A stretch of DNA of 64,000 bases from Modestobacter italicus (GTDB lineage Bacteria; Actinomycetota; Actinomycetes; Mycobacteriales; Geodermatophilaceae): the NCBI RefSeq assembly GCF_000306785.1, contig NC_017955.1, positions 4,836,001 through 4,900,000 of the forward strand, given 5' to 3'. The position numbers were made by a program, and so were the translations under genes. Shown one piece after another: positions 30,129 to 38,749 of this stretch. Below the pieces are notes generated by a model. That model did not search any database, was not told the DNA's origin, and worked only from the letters and a program-made list of their open reading frames with translations. Positions within the stretch are counted from its first letter, which is position 1. The number at the start of each line of letters is the position of its first letter.

Positions 30129-30157
30129 CCGGGTCCCCGGCGCCGTCCCCCACCGTG

Positions 30158-31432
30158 ATGGGCCAGGCTGTGCAGGTGCCCGCCGCCGACTCCGAGGACC
30201 CCGTGCAGGCCGCCGAGACGGTGCGGCAGCTGCAGGCGCTGGCCACCGACGCCGGCCGGGCGGCGCTGGCCCGGGCGGCGGAGCTGCTGGCGGCGCGCAC
30301 CGACGCGGTCACGGCGCTGACCCGGCTTCGCGGCGAGGTCGGCGTCGAGCTGGCCGGTCCGGCCTGGGGCACCGCCCGGCAGCGGGAGAGGGCCCGGCCG
30401 GTCTTCGGCGCCGACACCGACCGGCTGCTGTTCACCGGGGACACCCTCGAGCAGGCCGGCCGGCCGGTCCTCGCCGACCGGCGCGCCGCGCGGCTGCTCG
30501 CCACCGGCGCCGCCTCCGTCGCCGACCTCGGCTGCGCGGCCGGCACCGACACGGTTGCGCTGGCCCGGGCCGGCGCCCGGGTGGTCGCCGTCGACCGGGA
30601 CCCGGTGGCGCGCGAGCTGACCCGGCTCAACACTGCCGCGCTGGGGCTCACCGGCGTCGAGGTGCGCGACGCCGACGTCGTCGACCTGGTGGCCGCGGCC
30701 GAGGGCGGCCGGGTGGCCGGCTGTGAGGCCGCCGTGCTCGACCCCGCCCGCCGCGCCGGCGGCCGCCGGCTGCTCGACCCGGACCGCTGGTCACCGCCCT
30801 GGTCGACGGTGCGCGCCCTGCTCGACGCCGTCCCGCGGTGCGTGGTCAAGGTGGCACCCGGGCTCGACCACGACCGGGTGCCGGCCGGCGTCGAGGCCGA
30901 GTGGGTGTCGGTCGGCGGCTCGATCGTCGAGGCGCTGCTGTGGGGCCGCGCACCCTCGGCGACCTGGCGGCGGGCCACCGTCGTCGGCCGGGACGGCGCA
31001 GTGCAGGAGCTGACCGCCGACACCGACCCGGGTGGCGCCGCGGCCGGCCCGGTGCGCAGCTGGCTGCACGAGCCCGACCCGGCGGTGATCCGCTCCGGCC
31101 TGGTCGCCCTCGTGGCCGAGCAGCTGGACGCGACGCTGGTCGACCCGACGATCGCCTACCTGACCGGCGACGCCCCCGCCGTCTCCCCGTGGGTGACCTC
31201 CTACCCGGTCACCGACGTCGTCCCGTTCAACCTCAAGAAGCTCAAGGCGCTGCTCCGCAGCCGGGACGTCGGCCGGGTGACGGTGAAGAAGCGGGGCTCG
31301 CCGATCGAGCCGGAGACCCTGGCCCGGCAGCTGCGCGGCCCGGGCGCGGGGACGGCGGTCGTCGTCGTCACCCGCGTCGCCGGCGCCCCCACCGTGCTGC
31401 TCTGCGGTGGAGTCCCAGCGCTCGGGAGGTGA
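30158..31432 (+). CDS. Class I SAM-dependent methyltransferase-like protein with THUMP-like C-terminal domain
   Basis: The 424-residue protein contains a SAM-binding motif (VADLGCAAGTDTVALARAGA, then VVAVDRDPVAREL) and a DPARRAGGRR segment, followed by a C-terminal region rich in basic residues (VPFNLKKLKALLRSRDVGRV, TVKKRGSPIEPETL) typical of THUMP-like RNA-binding domains. The substrate is probably RNA but is not established. It is divergent from groES; GTG 30110 is an alternative start but would put the coding sequence inside the CIRCE operator, so ATG 30158 (or GTG 30155) is preferred. Confidence 0.8.
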   Translation: MGQAVQVPAADSEDPVQAAETVRQLQALATDAGRAALARAAELLAARTDAVTALTRLRGEVGVELAGPAWGTARQRERARPVFGADTDRLLFTGDTLEQAGRPVLADRRAARLLATGAASVADLGCAAGTDTVALARAGARVVAVDRDPVARELTRLNTAALGLTGVEVRDADVVDLVAAAEGGRVAGCEAAVLDPARRAGGRRLLDPDRWSPPWSTVRALLDAVPRCVVKVAPGLDHDRVPAGVEAEWVSVGGSIVEALLWGRAPSATWRRATVVGRDGAVQELTADTDPGGAAAGPVRSWLHEPDPAVIRSGLVALVAEQLDATLVDPTIAYLTGDAPAVSPWVTSYPVTDVVPFNLKKLKALLRSRDVGRVTVKKRGSPIEPETLARQLRGPGAGTAVVVVTRVAGAPTVLLCGGVPALGR

Positions 31433-31446
31433 TGCGCTGGGACTCC
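31409..31446. terminator. Bidirectional terminator between the methyltransferase gene and tsaD
   Basis: GGAGTCCCAGCGC (31409-31421) pairs perfectly over 13 bp with GCGCTGGGACTCC (31434-31446). The left arm lies inside the last codons of the methyltransferase gene and the right arm ends 2 nt before the tsaD stop. Confidence 0.8.
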
Positions 31447-31448
31447 GC

Positions 31449-32483
31449 TCAGCGGCTGACGACCTCGATGGGCAGCGAGCTGTCCGCACCCAGGTCGACG
31501 GCGGAGGGGGTGACGCCGGCCTCCACCAGCCGGGACCCCAGCGCGGCGACCATCGCGCCGTTGTCGGTGCACAGCCGCCGGCTGGGCACCCGCAGCACGA
31601 TGCCGGCGGCGTCGCAGCGCTCCTGCGCCAGCGCCCGCAGCCGCGAGTTCGCCGCCACCCCGCCGCCGATGACCAGGTGGTCCACGCCGTGGTCGCGGCA
31701 GGCCCGCACCGCCTTGGCGGTCAGCACGTCGACGACCGCCTCCTGGAACGCCGCGGACACGTCGGCCACCGGCACCGGCTCGCCGGCCCGCTCCCGGGCC
31801 TCGACCCAGCGGGCGACCGCCGTCTTCAGGCCGGAGAAGGAGAAGTCGTAGGCCGCGTCCCGCGGGCCGGTCAGGCCGCGCGGGAAGGCGATCGACCCCG
31901 GGTCGCCCTCGGTGGCGGCGCGGTCGATGTGCGGGCCGCCGGGGAAGGGCAGCCCCAGCACCCGAGCGACCTTGTCGAAGGCCTCCCCCGCCGCGTCGTC
32001 GATGGTCCGGCCGAGCTCGGTGACGTCCTGGGCGAGGTCGGGCACCAGCAGCAGCGAGCTGTGCCCGCCGGAGACGAGCATGGCGATCGAGGGCTCGGCC
32101 AGCCGGCCGTGCTCCAGCTCGTCGACGGCGACGTGCGCGGCCAGGTGGTTCACCCCGTACAGCGGGACGTCGAGAGCCAGGGCGTAGGCCTTCGCCGCGG
32201 CGACACCGACCAGCAGCGCCCCGGTCAGCCCCGGTCCGGCGGTCACCGCGATCGCCTCGACGTCACCGAGGCCCACCCCGGCGTCGGACAGCGCCCGGTG
32301 CACCGTCGGGACCATCGCCTCCAGGTGCGCCCGGCTGGCGATCTCCGGGACGACGCCGCCGAAGCGCTCGTGCTCGGCCATCGAGGTCGCCAGCGCGTCG
32401 GAGAGCAGCGTCTGCCCGCGCACCAGGCCGATCCCGGTCTCGTCGCAGGAGGTCTCGAACCCCAGCACCAACGGGGCGGTCAT
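31449..32483 (-). CDS. tsaD: tRNA N6-adenosine threonylcarbamoyltransferase TsaD
   Basis: Transfers the threonylcarbamoyl group to A37 of ANN-decoding tRNAs (t6A). The 344-residue ASKHA-fold protein has [11 protein letters not shown], the metal-binding HLAAH (H113, H117), [26 protein letters not shown] and [15 protein letters not shown]. Its start overlaps the rimI stop by 4 nt. It works with TsaB and TsaE, both in this cluster. Confidence 0.97.
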   Translation of the reverse strand: MTAPLVLGFETSCDETGIGLVRGQTLLSDALATSMAEHERFGGVVPEIASRAHLEAMVPTVHRALSDAGVGLGDVEAIAVTAGPGLTGALLVGVAAAKAYALALDVPLYGVNHLAAHVAVDELEHGRLAEPSIAMLVSGGHSSLLLVPDLAQDVTELGRTIDDAAGEAFDKVARVLGLPFPGGPHIDRAATEGDPGSIAFPRGLTGPRDAAYDFSFSGLKTAVARWVEARERAGEPVPVADVSAAFQEAVVDVLTAKAVRACRDHGVDHLVIGGGVAANSRLRALAQERCDAAGIVLRVPSRRLCTDNGAMVAALGSRLVEAGVTPSAVDLGADSSLPIEVVSR

Positions 32484-32929
32484 CGCAGCAGCTCCCTGCG
32501 CATCACGACGGCGTCCTCGCCGCTCAACGGGTAGTAGCGGGGGCGCACGCCGATCGGCTGGAAGCCCCGCCGCCGGTACAGCCCCTGGGTGGCCTCGTCG
32601 GTGGCCCGGACCTCCAGCAGCACCACCGGGCTGCGCCGGTCGGCCTCGGCGAGCAGCGCGTCCAGCAGCGTCCCGCCGATCCCCTCGCCCTGCCGCGCCG
32701 CGGTGACGCCGATGGTGGCGATGTGCGCCTCCTCCGGGTAGGCGATGAGGCCGGCGTAGCCGACCACGTCGTCGGCGTCGACGGCGACCAGGTACCAGCG
32801 GGTGTCGGTCAGCCCCAGCTCCTCCAGGTACATCGACCGGGTCCAGGTGTCGGGGGCGAAGAGCTCCTCCTCCAGCCGCATCACCGCGCGGAGGTCGTCC
32901 CGGGTCATCGGCCGCAGCGTCACCGTCAC
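32480..32929 (-). CDS. rimI: Ribosomal-protein alanine N-acetyltransferase RimI (GNAT)
   Basis: A 149-residue GNAT acetyltransferase with the acetyl-CoA pyrophosphate loop [18 protein letters not shown] (the QGEGIG form of Q/RxxGxG) and [19 protein letters not shown]. RimI acetylates the N-terminal Ala of ribosomal protein S18, and in actinobacteria it is regularly located between tsaB and tsaD. GTG 32929 overlaps the tsaB stop by 4 nt and its own stop overlaps tsaD, so tsaB-rimI-tsaD are coupled. Confidence 0.93.
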   Translation of the reverse strand: MTVTLRPMTRDDLRAVMRLEEELFAPDTWTRSMYLEELGLTDTRWYLVAVDADDVVGYAGLIAYPEEAHIATIGVTAARQGEGIGGTLLDALLAEADRRSPVVLLEVRATDEATQGLYRRRGFQPIGVRPRYYPLSGEDAVVMRRELLR

Positions 32930-33585
32930 CGGCTCACCGCCTTGCGGGCGGCCGGGGGGACGGCGTCCGGACGGCGCAGGTACAGCGGCTCCAGCGGGGC
33001 CGGCGGGCGGTCGAACAGCGGTGCGGCGGCGCGCAGCAGCCCCGCCGTCGTCACCTCGGTCGGGGTGACCGGGCGGCCGAGCCGCTCGGCGAACCGGTCG
33101 TCGCCCACCACCGGCTCGGTCACCGGGGCCTCCTCGGGCCGGTCGACGCCCGGTCCGGCGACCCGCTGCCCGTCGGCGTCGTAGACCGCCCAGTGGACCT
33201 CCTTGCGCCGGGCGTCGGTGACGACCGAGCGGGCGCCGTCGCCGACCGCGTCCAGCGAGCAGACCCCGTAGACCGGTCCGACGACGTCCCCGAGGGCGGC
33301 GGCGGTCACGATCCCCACCCGCAGCCCGGTGAACGGGCCGGGGCCCAGCCCGACGACCAGGGCACCGAGGTCGCGCACCCGCAGCCCGGCCTCCGCCAGC
33401 ACCTCGCGGACCGCCGGGGTGAGCAGCTCGGCGTGCCGGTTGCCCGAGGGCAGCGCGCGCTCGGCGAGCACCCGCACCGACCGCTGCGCCGGGAGCACCA
33501 GCGCGCCGTCGACGGTGCGCGAGGTCACCTCGGCCACGCCGGCGACGAGGGTCGGGGTGGCGGTGTCGAGGGCGAGGACGAGCAC
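32926..33585 (-). CDS. tsaB: t6A biosynthesis protein TsaB
   Basis: A 219-residue paralogue of TsaD that forms the scaffold of the TsaBDE complex. Visible: [15 protein letters not shown] at the N-terminus, [19 protein letters not shown] and the conserved [17 protein letters not shown]. The catalytic metal His of TsaD are missing, as expected. GTG 33585 matches the usual family start. In other actinobacteria tsaE lies directly upstream; here 4 kb of iron-transport genes intervene. Confidence 0.94.
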   Translation of the reverse strand: MLVLALDTATPTLVAGVAEVTSRTVDGALVLPAQRSVRVLAERALPSGNRHAELLTPAVREVLAEAGLRVRDLGALVVGLGPGPFTGLRVGIVTAAALGDVVGPVYGVCSLDAVGDGARSVVTDARRKEVHWAVYDADGQRVAGPGVDRPEEAPVTEPVVGDDRFAERLGRPVTPTEVTTAGLLRAAAPLFDRPPAPLEPLYLRRPDAVPPAARKAVSR

Positions 33586-33596
33586 GATCGACCAGC

Positions 33597-34415
33597 CTAG
33601 GCCGAGGCGGTGACCGCGGTCCGGTCGGACTGCGGCAGCCGGCGCACGGGGCAGACCACCGGCGTCCCGGCGACCGGGTCGGTCAGCACCACCGCCTCCA
33701 CGCCGTAGAGGTCCCGCACGAGCTCGGTGGTCACCACCGCGGCCGGCGGGCCCTCGGCGACGACCCGCCCGTCGCGCATCGCGACCAGGTGGTCGGCGTA
33801 CCGGCAGGCCGTGGACAGCTCGTGCAGCACCAGCACCACCGTGCGGCCGGCCCGGGCCAGGTCGTGGACCAGCTCCAGCACCTCGAGCTGGTGCCCGAGG
33901 TCGAGGGCGGACGTCGGCTCGTCGAGCAGGACGACGTCGGTCTCCTGGGCCACGACCATCGCGATCCAGGCCCGCTGACGCTGACCGCCGGACAGGGTGT
34001 CCAGCGGCCGGTCGGCGAGCTCCAGCAGGTCGGCGGCGACCAGTGCCCGGGTGACGGCGGCGGCGTCCTCCGGCGACCACTGCCGCAGCAGCCCCTGGTG
34101 CGGGTGCCGGCCGTACCGGACCAGGTCGCGCACGGTGAGCCCGTCGGGGGCGTCCGCGTCCTGGGGCAGCAGGCCGACCCGGCGTGCCACCTCCCGCGGC
34201 CGCAGCGTCGCGAGCACCCGTCCGTCCAGGACGACCGCACCCGACCGGGGCGCGTGCAGCCGGGCCAGCGCACCCAGCAGGGTGGACTTGCCGCACCCGT
34301 TGGGGCCGACCACCGCGGTCACCCGGCCGGCCGGCAGGACGACGTCCAGGTCGTGGACGACGGGGGTGTCCCCGTAGCCGAGGCTCACCGCCTCGGTGCG
34401 CAGGTCGGTCGTCAC
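33597..34415 (-). CDS. Iron-siderophore ABC transporter, ATP-binding protein (FecE/FepC-like)
   Basis: A 272-residue ABC ATPase: Walker A GPNGCGKSTLL near residue 37, Q-loop GLLPQDADAP, signature LSGGQRQRAW, Walker B DVVLLDEPTSALDLG and switch VVLVLHE. The GRHPHQGLL segment is typical of siderophore importers. GTG 34415 overlaps the permease stop (GTGA). Last gene of the minus-strand iron operon; tsaB follows after 11 nt, so it may be transcribed from the iron-regulated promoter too. Confidence 0.94.
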   Translation of the reverse strand: MTTDLRTEAVSLGYGDTPVVHDLDVVLPAGRVTAVVGPNGCGKSTLLGALARLHAPRSGAVVLDGRVLATLRPREVARRVGLLPQDADAPDGLTVRDLVRYGRHPHQGLLRQWSPEDAAAVTRALVAADLLELADRPLDTLSGGQRQRAWIAMVVAQETDVVLLDEPTSALDLGHQLEVLELVHDLARAGRTVVLVLHELSTACRYADHLVAMRDGRVVAEGPPAAVVTTELVRDLYGVEAVVLTDPVAGTPVVCPVRRLPQSDRTAVTASA

Positions 34416-35479
34416 GGCATCCTCCGGGTGCGGGTGCTCAGCAGGAGCCAGAGCAGGTACGGGCCGCCGATGACGGCGGTGACGATGCCGACCGGCAGCT
34501 CCAGCGGGGCCGCGACGGTGCGACCGAGCAGGTCGGCGAGCAGCACGACCAGCGCGCCGGCCAGCGCCGACCCCACGACGGCGACCGAGCGCGGGCCGGC
34601 GGCCTTGCGGGCGACCTCGGGGGCGATGAGCGCCACGAGGCCGAGCGGGCCGGCGGCGGCGATCGCCAGACCGGCGGTGACCACGGCGACGGCGATCACG
34701 CCGACCCGCACCCGGCCGACCGGCAGCCCCAGCCCGACGACGACCGCGTCGGCCAGCCGGAGCATCCCCAGCTGGCGGCCGAGCACGACCGCGACCGGCA
34801 GCGCCACCGCGAGCCCGGCGGCCAGGACGGCGACGGCCAGCGGGGAGCGGGCGCTGAGGCTGCCGACGGTCCAGGGGAACGCCTGGTTGGCGGCGTCGAT
34901 GGGCGCGCGGGCGAGCATCAGCTGGGTCAGCGCCCCGAGGGCCGCGCCGACCCCGAGCCCGACCACCAGGAACCGGTAGCCCCGCTTCCCGGCGCCGCCG
35001 GCCAGGCCCAGCGTCAGGGACGCGGCCGTCGCGGCCCCGACCAGGGCCAGCGCCGGCGGCGCCAGGCTGGTGGGCACCGCGACGACGCTGGCCACCGCGA
35101 AGGCGGTCGCCCCGTCGTTGAGCCCGACGGTGTCCGGCGTGGCCAGCCGGTTGCGGGCCAGCGTCTGCAGCAGCACGCCGGCGATGCCGAGCGCGGCACC
35201 GACCAGCAGGCCGGCGACCACCCGGGGCAGCCGCAACCGCTGGACGAGCAGGACGTCACGCGGCTCTCCCCGCCCCAGCACGGCCGGCAGCGTGTCCGCG
35301 ACGCCGATCCGGGCCGTCCCGACCGCCAGGCCGAGCGCGACGGCCAGCAGGACCAGGCAGCCCAGCACGGCGGCCGCCAGGGCGGCCCGGCGGTCGACCA
35401 GCACCGAGCGGCGGGCGGCCGCCAGCCGCCAGGTGCCCGGTGGGGCGGTGGCCGGCTCGAGCCGGGTCGTCGCGGTCAC
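34412..35479 (-). CDS. Iron-siderophore ABC transporter permease (FecCD family, second)
   Basis: A 355-residue permease with nine to ten helices and the FecCD signatures LRLPRVVAGLLVGAALGIAG, TPDTVGLNDGATAF, WTVGSLSA and GLVALIAPEVARKAAGPR (coupling helix). Pairs with the permease encoded at 35476 to form the heterodimeric channel, as in FepD/FepG. Overlaps both neighbours by 4 nt. Confidence 0.94.
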   Translation of the reverse strand: MTATTRLEPATAPPGTWRLAAARRSVLVDRRAALAAAVLGCLVLLAVALGLAVGTARIGVADTLPAVLGRGEPRDVLLVQRLRLPRVVAGLLVGAALGIAGVLLQTLARNRLATPDTVGLNDGATAFAVASVVAVPTSLAPPALALVGAATAASLTLGLAGGAGKRGYRFLVVGLGVGAALGALTQLMLARAPIDAANQAFPWTVGSLSARSPLAVAVLAAGLAVALPVAVVLGRQLGMLRLADAVVVGLGLPVGRVRVGVIAVAVVTAGLAIAAAGPLGLVALIAPEVARKAAGPRSVAVVGSALAGALVVLLADLLGRTVAAPLELPVGIVTAVIGGPYLLWLLLSTRTRRMP

Positions 35480-36501
35480 AGCGCGGGCATCCGGGTCGAG
35501 CGGACGACGGCGACGAGCACGGGTGCCCCGAGCAGCGCGGTGACCACGCCGAGCGGCATCTCGTAGGGCCGGACGAGCAGCCGGGACGCGACGTCGGCGA
35601 GGAGCACGACGGCCGGGCCGAGGAGCAGGCAGACGGCCAGCACCCGGCGCAGGTCCGGCCCGACGAGTGCCCGGGCGAGGAAGGGCACCACGAGCCCGAC
35701 GAAGGCGATCGGCCCGGCCGCGGCCACCGCGCCGCCCACCAGCAGCGCGACCGAGGCCACGCCGAGCGCCCGCGCGCGGGCCGGCCGGTGGCCGAGGCTG
35801 CGGGCGGTGGCGTCACCGAGCGCCAGGGCCGACAGCGGCCGGGCCACGAGCCAGGCGACCAGGGCACCGGCGACCAGGACCGGACCGACCTGGCCGAGCG
35901 TGTCGAGGTCGCGGCCGGCGACCGAACCGACGGTCCAGAACCGCACCTCGTCGGCGGTCCGCTGGTCCAGCAGCAGCACGACCGAGGTCCCGGCACCGAG
36001 CAGGCCGGAGAGGGCGGCCCCGGCCAGCACCAGCCGGACCGGGTCGTCCCCGGTCCCGCGCAGCCGGGCGGCACCGAGGGCGAGCAGGCAGCCGGCGGCC
36101 GCGCCGAGCACCGCGACCGCGGGGCCCACGGTCGCCGCCCCGGCGCCGGCGGCGATGGTGAGGACGACGGCGAAGGACGCCCCGGCGCTCACCCCGAGCA
36201 GCCCTGGTTCGGCGAGCGGGTTGCGGGCCGCCGCCTGCAGCACCGCGCCGGCGAGGGCGAGCGCCAGGCCGACCGCCACCGCGACGAGCGTGCGCGGCAC
36301 CCGCAGCTGCAGGACGGCGAAGCGGGCGTCGTCGTCCCCGCCGCCGAGCAGCACGGACAGCGCCCGCAGCGGGCCGACGTCCCCGGCGCCCAGCGCCAGG
36401 CTGCCCACCCCGGCGACGGCCAGGGCGATCGCGGCCGGCACCAGCCCACGGCGCAGCAGCACCCCGTCCACCCCGACCTCCCTGACACCCCGCGCGACCA
36501 C
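35476..36501 (-). CDS. Iron-siderophore ABC transporter permease (FecCD family, first)
   Basis: A 341-residue permease: LRVPRTLVAVAVGLALALAG, NPLAEPGLLGVSAGASFAV, FWTVGSVAGRD and FVGLVVPFLARALVGPDLR are family signatures. The GTG at 36501 lies only a few bases from the IdeR-type box at 36507-36525, which would place repressor binding over the operon's promoter or leader. First gene of the minus-strand unit. Confidence 0.94.
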   Translation of the reverse strand: MVARGVREVGVDGVLLRRGLVPAAIALAVAGVGSLALGAGDVGPLRALSVLLGGGDDDARFAVLQLRVPRTLVAVAVGLALALAGAVLQAAARNPLAEPGLLGVSAGASFAVVLTIAAGAGAATVGPAVAVLGAAAGCLLALGAARLRGTGDDPVRLVLAGAALSGLLGAGTSVVLLLDQRTADEVRFWTVGSVAGRDLDTLGQVGPVLVAGALVAWLVARPLSALALGDATARSLGHRPARARALGVASVALLVGGAVAAAGPIAFVGLVVPFLARALVGPDLRRVLAVCLLLGPAVVLLADVASRLLVRPYEMPLGVVTALLGAPVLVAVVRSTRMPAL

Positions 36502-36506
36502 TCGAT

Positions 36507-36525
36507 GATGGTGAGCCTTACCTTA
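36507..36525. promoter_or_regulatory. DtxR/IdeR-type iron box
   Basis: Read on the minus strand TAAGGTAAGGCTCACCATC fits TWAGGTWAGSCTWACCTWA at 16 of 19 positions. It lies between the divergent permease (start 36501) and the binding-protein gene (start 36568), so one repressor site can control both directions in response to Fe2+. Confidence 0.85.
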
Positions 36526-36567
36526 CCTCTCGCACCGACACCGCCCGTCACCCCTGGAGGACCCCCC

Positions 36568-37533
36568 GTGACCACCCCCACCGCCCGGCGCCGCGGCGCG
36601 GCGACCCTGGCCGCCACCGCCGCGCTGACCCTCGCCCTGTCCGCCTGCGGCGGGTCCACCGAGGACACCGCCGGTGCCGAGGCCCCCTCCAGCGCGCCGA
36701 CCGAGACCACCGTGGCCACCGCGTTCGGCGATGTCACCGTCCCTGCCGAGCCCGAGCGCGTCATCACGCTGTCCGAGCCGGCGCTGGACGTCGCCCTCGG
36801 CGTCGGCGTCACGCCGGTGGGCACGACGGCCAGCCGCGGCGGCGACGCCCCGCCGGCCTACCTGGGGGACGACGCGGCGGCGATCCCCGTCGTGGGCACG
36901 GTCCGCGAGGCGAACCTGGAGGCCGTTCTCGAGGCCGAGCCGGACCTCATCCTGGCCGCGAGCGGGCTCGACCAGGCTCAGTACGACGCGCTCAGCGCCA
37001 TCGCCCCCACGGTCGTGCCGGAGGCGGCGGCCACCGGCGAGTGGGCGGCGCCGCTGCACACCTACGCCGAGGCCCTCGGCGCCGACGACGAGCTGACCGA
37101 GCGGCTGGACGGGGTCACCGAGCGGGCCACCGCCCTCGCCGACGAGGGTGCGCTCGCCGGCACGGTCGCCGTCGTGCGGTGGTCGGCCACCGGGCCGCTG
37201 GTCATGAACGCCGGGAACATGCCCGGCCAGCTGCTGCAGGCGGCCGGCGCGGAGCCGGTGCAGGCCGCCGTCGACCTGGGCGACTCCCCGCACAGCGACC
37301 CGCTGTCGCTGGAGAACCTCGGCGAGGTCGACGCCGACCGGGTCTTCCTCGCCGCGTTCGGCGCCGAGGGCGCCGGCGCCCTGGCCGCGGCGAAGGCGGA
37401 GCCGGCGTTCGCCCGGCTGCAGGCCGTGCAGTCCGGTGCCGCGACCGACGTCGACGGCGGCGTGTGGAGCAGCAGCTCCGGTCCGATCGCCGCCGAGCGG
37501 GTCATGGACGACATCGAGGCCGCCGTCAGCTGA
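36568..37533 (+). CDS. Iron-siderophore ABC transporter substrate-binding lipoprotein
   Basis: A 321-residue exported lipoprotein: signal peptide with lipobox LALSAC (Cys near residue 28), then a class III periplasmic-binding fold with VTVPAEPERVITLSEPALDVAL, ANLEAVLEAEPDLILAA and a C-terminal SSSSGPIAAERVMDDIE. GTG 36568 has CTGGAGG upstream. It delivers ferric siderophore to the permease pair encoded divergently. No siderophore-synthesis genes are in the window. Confidence 0.93.
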   Translation: MTTPTARRRGAATLAATAALTLALSACGGSTEDTAGAEAPSSAPTETTVATAFGDVTVPAEPERVITLSEPALDVALGVGVTPVGTTASRGGDAPPAYLGDDAAAIPVVGTVREANLEAVLEAEPDLILAASGLDQAQYDALSAIAPTVVPEAAATGEWAAPLHTYAEALGADDELTERLDGVTERATALADEGALAGTVAVVRWSATGPLVMNAGNMPGQLLQAAGAEPVQAAVDLGDSPHSDPLSLENLGEVDADRVFLAAFGAEGAGALAAAKAEPAFARLQAVQSGAATDVDGGVWSSSSGPIAAERVMDDIEAAVS

Positions 37534-37534
37534 C

Positions 37535-37554
37535 CCGGCCGGGAGAGCGGCCGG
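37535..37554. terminator. Hairpin between the binding-protein gene and tsaE
   Basis: CCGGCCG - GGAGAG - CGGCCGG, a 7-bp GC stem immediately after the TGA at 37531-37533 and before the convergent tsaE stop. Confidence 0.6.
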
Positions 37555-37560
37555 CCGGCG

Positions 37561-38016
37561 TCACGCCGCGTCGGCCAGCCGCTGCTCCCAGCCGGGCCCG
37601 ACCGGGACGAGCCGGACGGTGCGGACGTCGTCGTCCCGCCGGTCCAGCTCGACCACGAGGTGCTCGTCGGCGAGCTGCTCGACCAGCCCGTGCCCCCACT
37701 CCACGACGGTCACCGCCTCCTCGGTGGTGGCGTCGAGGTCCAGGTCGTCGACGTCGGCCATGCCGGCGAGCCGGTAGGCGTCCACGTGCACCAGCGGCAC
37801 CCGGCCGCCGCGGTGCACCCGGGCCAGCACGAACGTCGGCGAGGTGATGGGCCCGGGGACGCCGAGACCGGCCCCGATGCCCTGGGTCAGCGCGGTCTTC
37901 CCCGCACCCAGCGGGCCGGCCAGCACGACGAGGTCGCCGGGCTGCAGCAGCTCGGCGAGCTCGCGGCCGAACGCCTGGGTGTCGGTGATCGCGGGCAGCT
38001 CCCGCTCGCGCCTCAC
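37561..38016 (-). CDS. tsaE: t6A biosynthesis ATPase TsaE
   Basis: A 151-residue P-loop ATPase required to turn over the TsaBD complex: GDLVVLAGPLGAGKTALTQG (Walker A), ITSPTFVLAR, VHVDAYRL and VVEWGHGLVEQL. GTG 38016 overlaps the uracil-DNA glycosylase stop by 4 nt. Separated from tsaB by the iron transporter. Confidence 0.95.
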   Translation of the reverse strand: MRRERELPAITDTQAFGRELAELLQPGDLVVLAGPLGAGKTALTQGIGAGLGVPGPITSPTFVLARVHRGGRVPLVHVDAYRLAGMADVDDLDLDATTEEAVTVVEWGHGLVEQLADEHLVVELDRRDDDVRTVRLVPVGPGWEQRLADAA

Positions 38017-38645
38017 AGCGTGCCGGCCACGGCGGTCAGGTCGGCGAGCAGCGCGGCGCGCGGGGCGCCGTTCGGCCCGAACCGGATCGCCGCCGACGGG
38101 TGGTACGTCGCCCACACCGCACGCCCGTCGACCTGGTGCGCGCGGCCGCGCGCCTCGGCGAGCTTGGTGCGCGGCCCCAGGAACCACTTGGCCGAGGACA
38201 GCCCCAGCGCCACCACCACCGGGACGTCGAGCAGGTCGAGCTGGCGGCGCAGCCAGCCGCTGCACCGGGCCACCTCGGGCGTCTTCGGCGTGCGGTTGCC
38301 CGGCGGCCGGCACTTCACGATGTTGAGCACCGCGGCCTGCCCCCGGTCCAGCCCGGCCTCGGCGAGCAGCTGGTCCAGCAGCGCGCCGGACCGGCCGACG
38401 AACGGCCGGCCGGTCTCGTCCTCGGTGGCGCCCGGCGCCTCGCCGACCACCACGAACCGGGGCCGGCCCCCGGTCGGCACGTCGCCGACGACGACGTGCT
38501 GCCGGGTCGCCGCGAGCTCCGGGCAGGCGACGCAGGAGCGCGCGACGTCGGCCAGCGCGGTCCAGTCCGGTGCCGCCGCGGCGGTCCGGGCGACCTCGTC
38601 GGCGGCGGCGTCCAGGCGGGGCGGTCGGAGAGCCACGCCCAGCAC
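38013..38645 (-). CDS. Family 4 uracil-DNA glycosylase (Fe-S)
   Basis: A 210-residue glycosylase that removes uracil from DNA. Motif A VVVGEAPGATEDETGRPFVG and motif B ATYHPSAAIR define family 4, and C38, C41, C112 and C128 match the 4Fe-4S ligands. The KRRIH loop of the related UdgX is not present. GTG 38645 is used; GTG 38636 is possible. Its stop overlaps tsaE, placing a DNA-repair enzyme in the tsaE operon. Confidence 0.9.
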   Translation of the reverse strand: MLGVALRPPRLDAAADEVARTAAAAPDWTALADVARSCVACPELAATRQHVVVGDVPTGGRPRFVVVGEAPGATEDETGRPFVGRSGALLDQLLAEAGLDRGQAAVLNIVKCRPPGNRTPKTPEVARCSGWLRRQLDLLDVPVVVALGLSSAKWFLGPRTKLAEARGRAHQVDGRAVWATYHPSAAIRFGPNGAPRAALLADLTAVAGTL

Positions 38646-38711
38646 CCTAGGAGCAGGCGCCCCGGGCCCTCCGCCCGAGGCGCCCTCCAGGCGCCCTCCA
38701 GGCGCCGCAGG

Positions 38712-38738
38712 CCACCGCCGAAGGCGCGCCTTCGGTGG
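38712..38738 (-). terminator. Hairpin after the alpha/beta hydrolase gene, with short tandem repeats beside it
   Basis: CCACCG(CC)GAAGGC pairs with GCCTTCGGTGG apart from a CC bulge. Next to it, the unit GCGCCCTCCAG occurs twice in tandem (38679-38701), followed by another GCGCC. Confidence 0.6.
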
Positions 38739-38749
38739 CGAGAGGACCG

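Noticed and set aside
30017-30157. Upstream extension of the methyltransferase
   Set aside because: It would run through the groES leader and CIRCE operator and lacks coding character.
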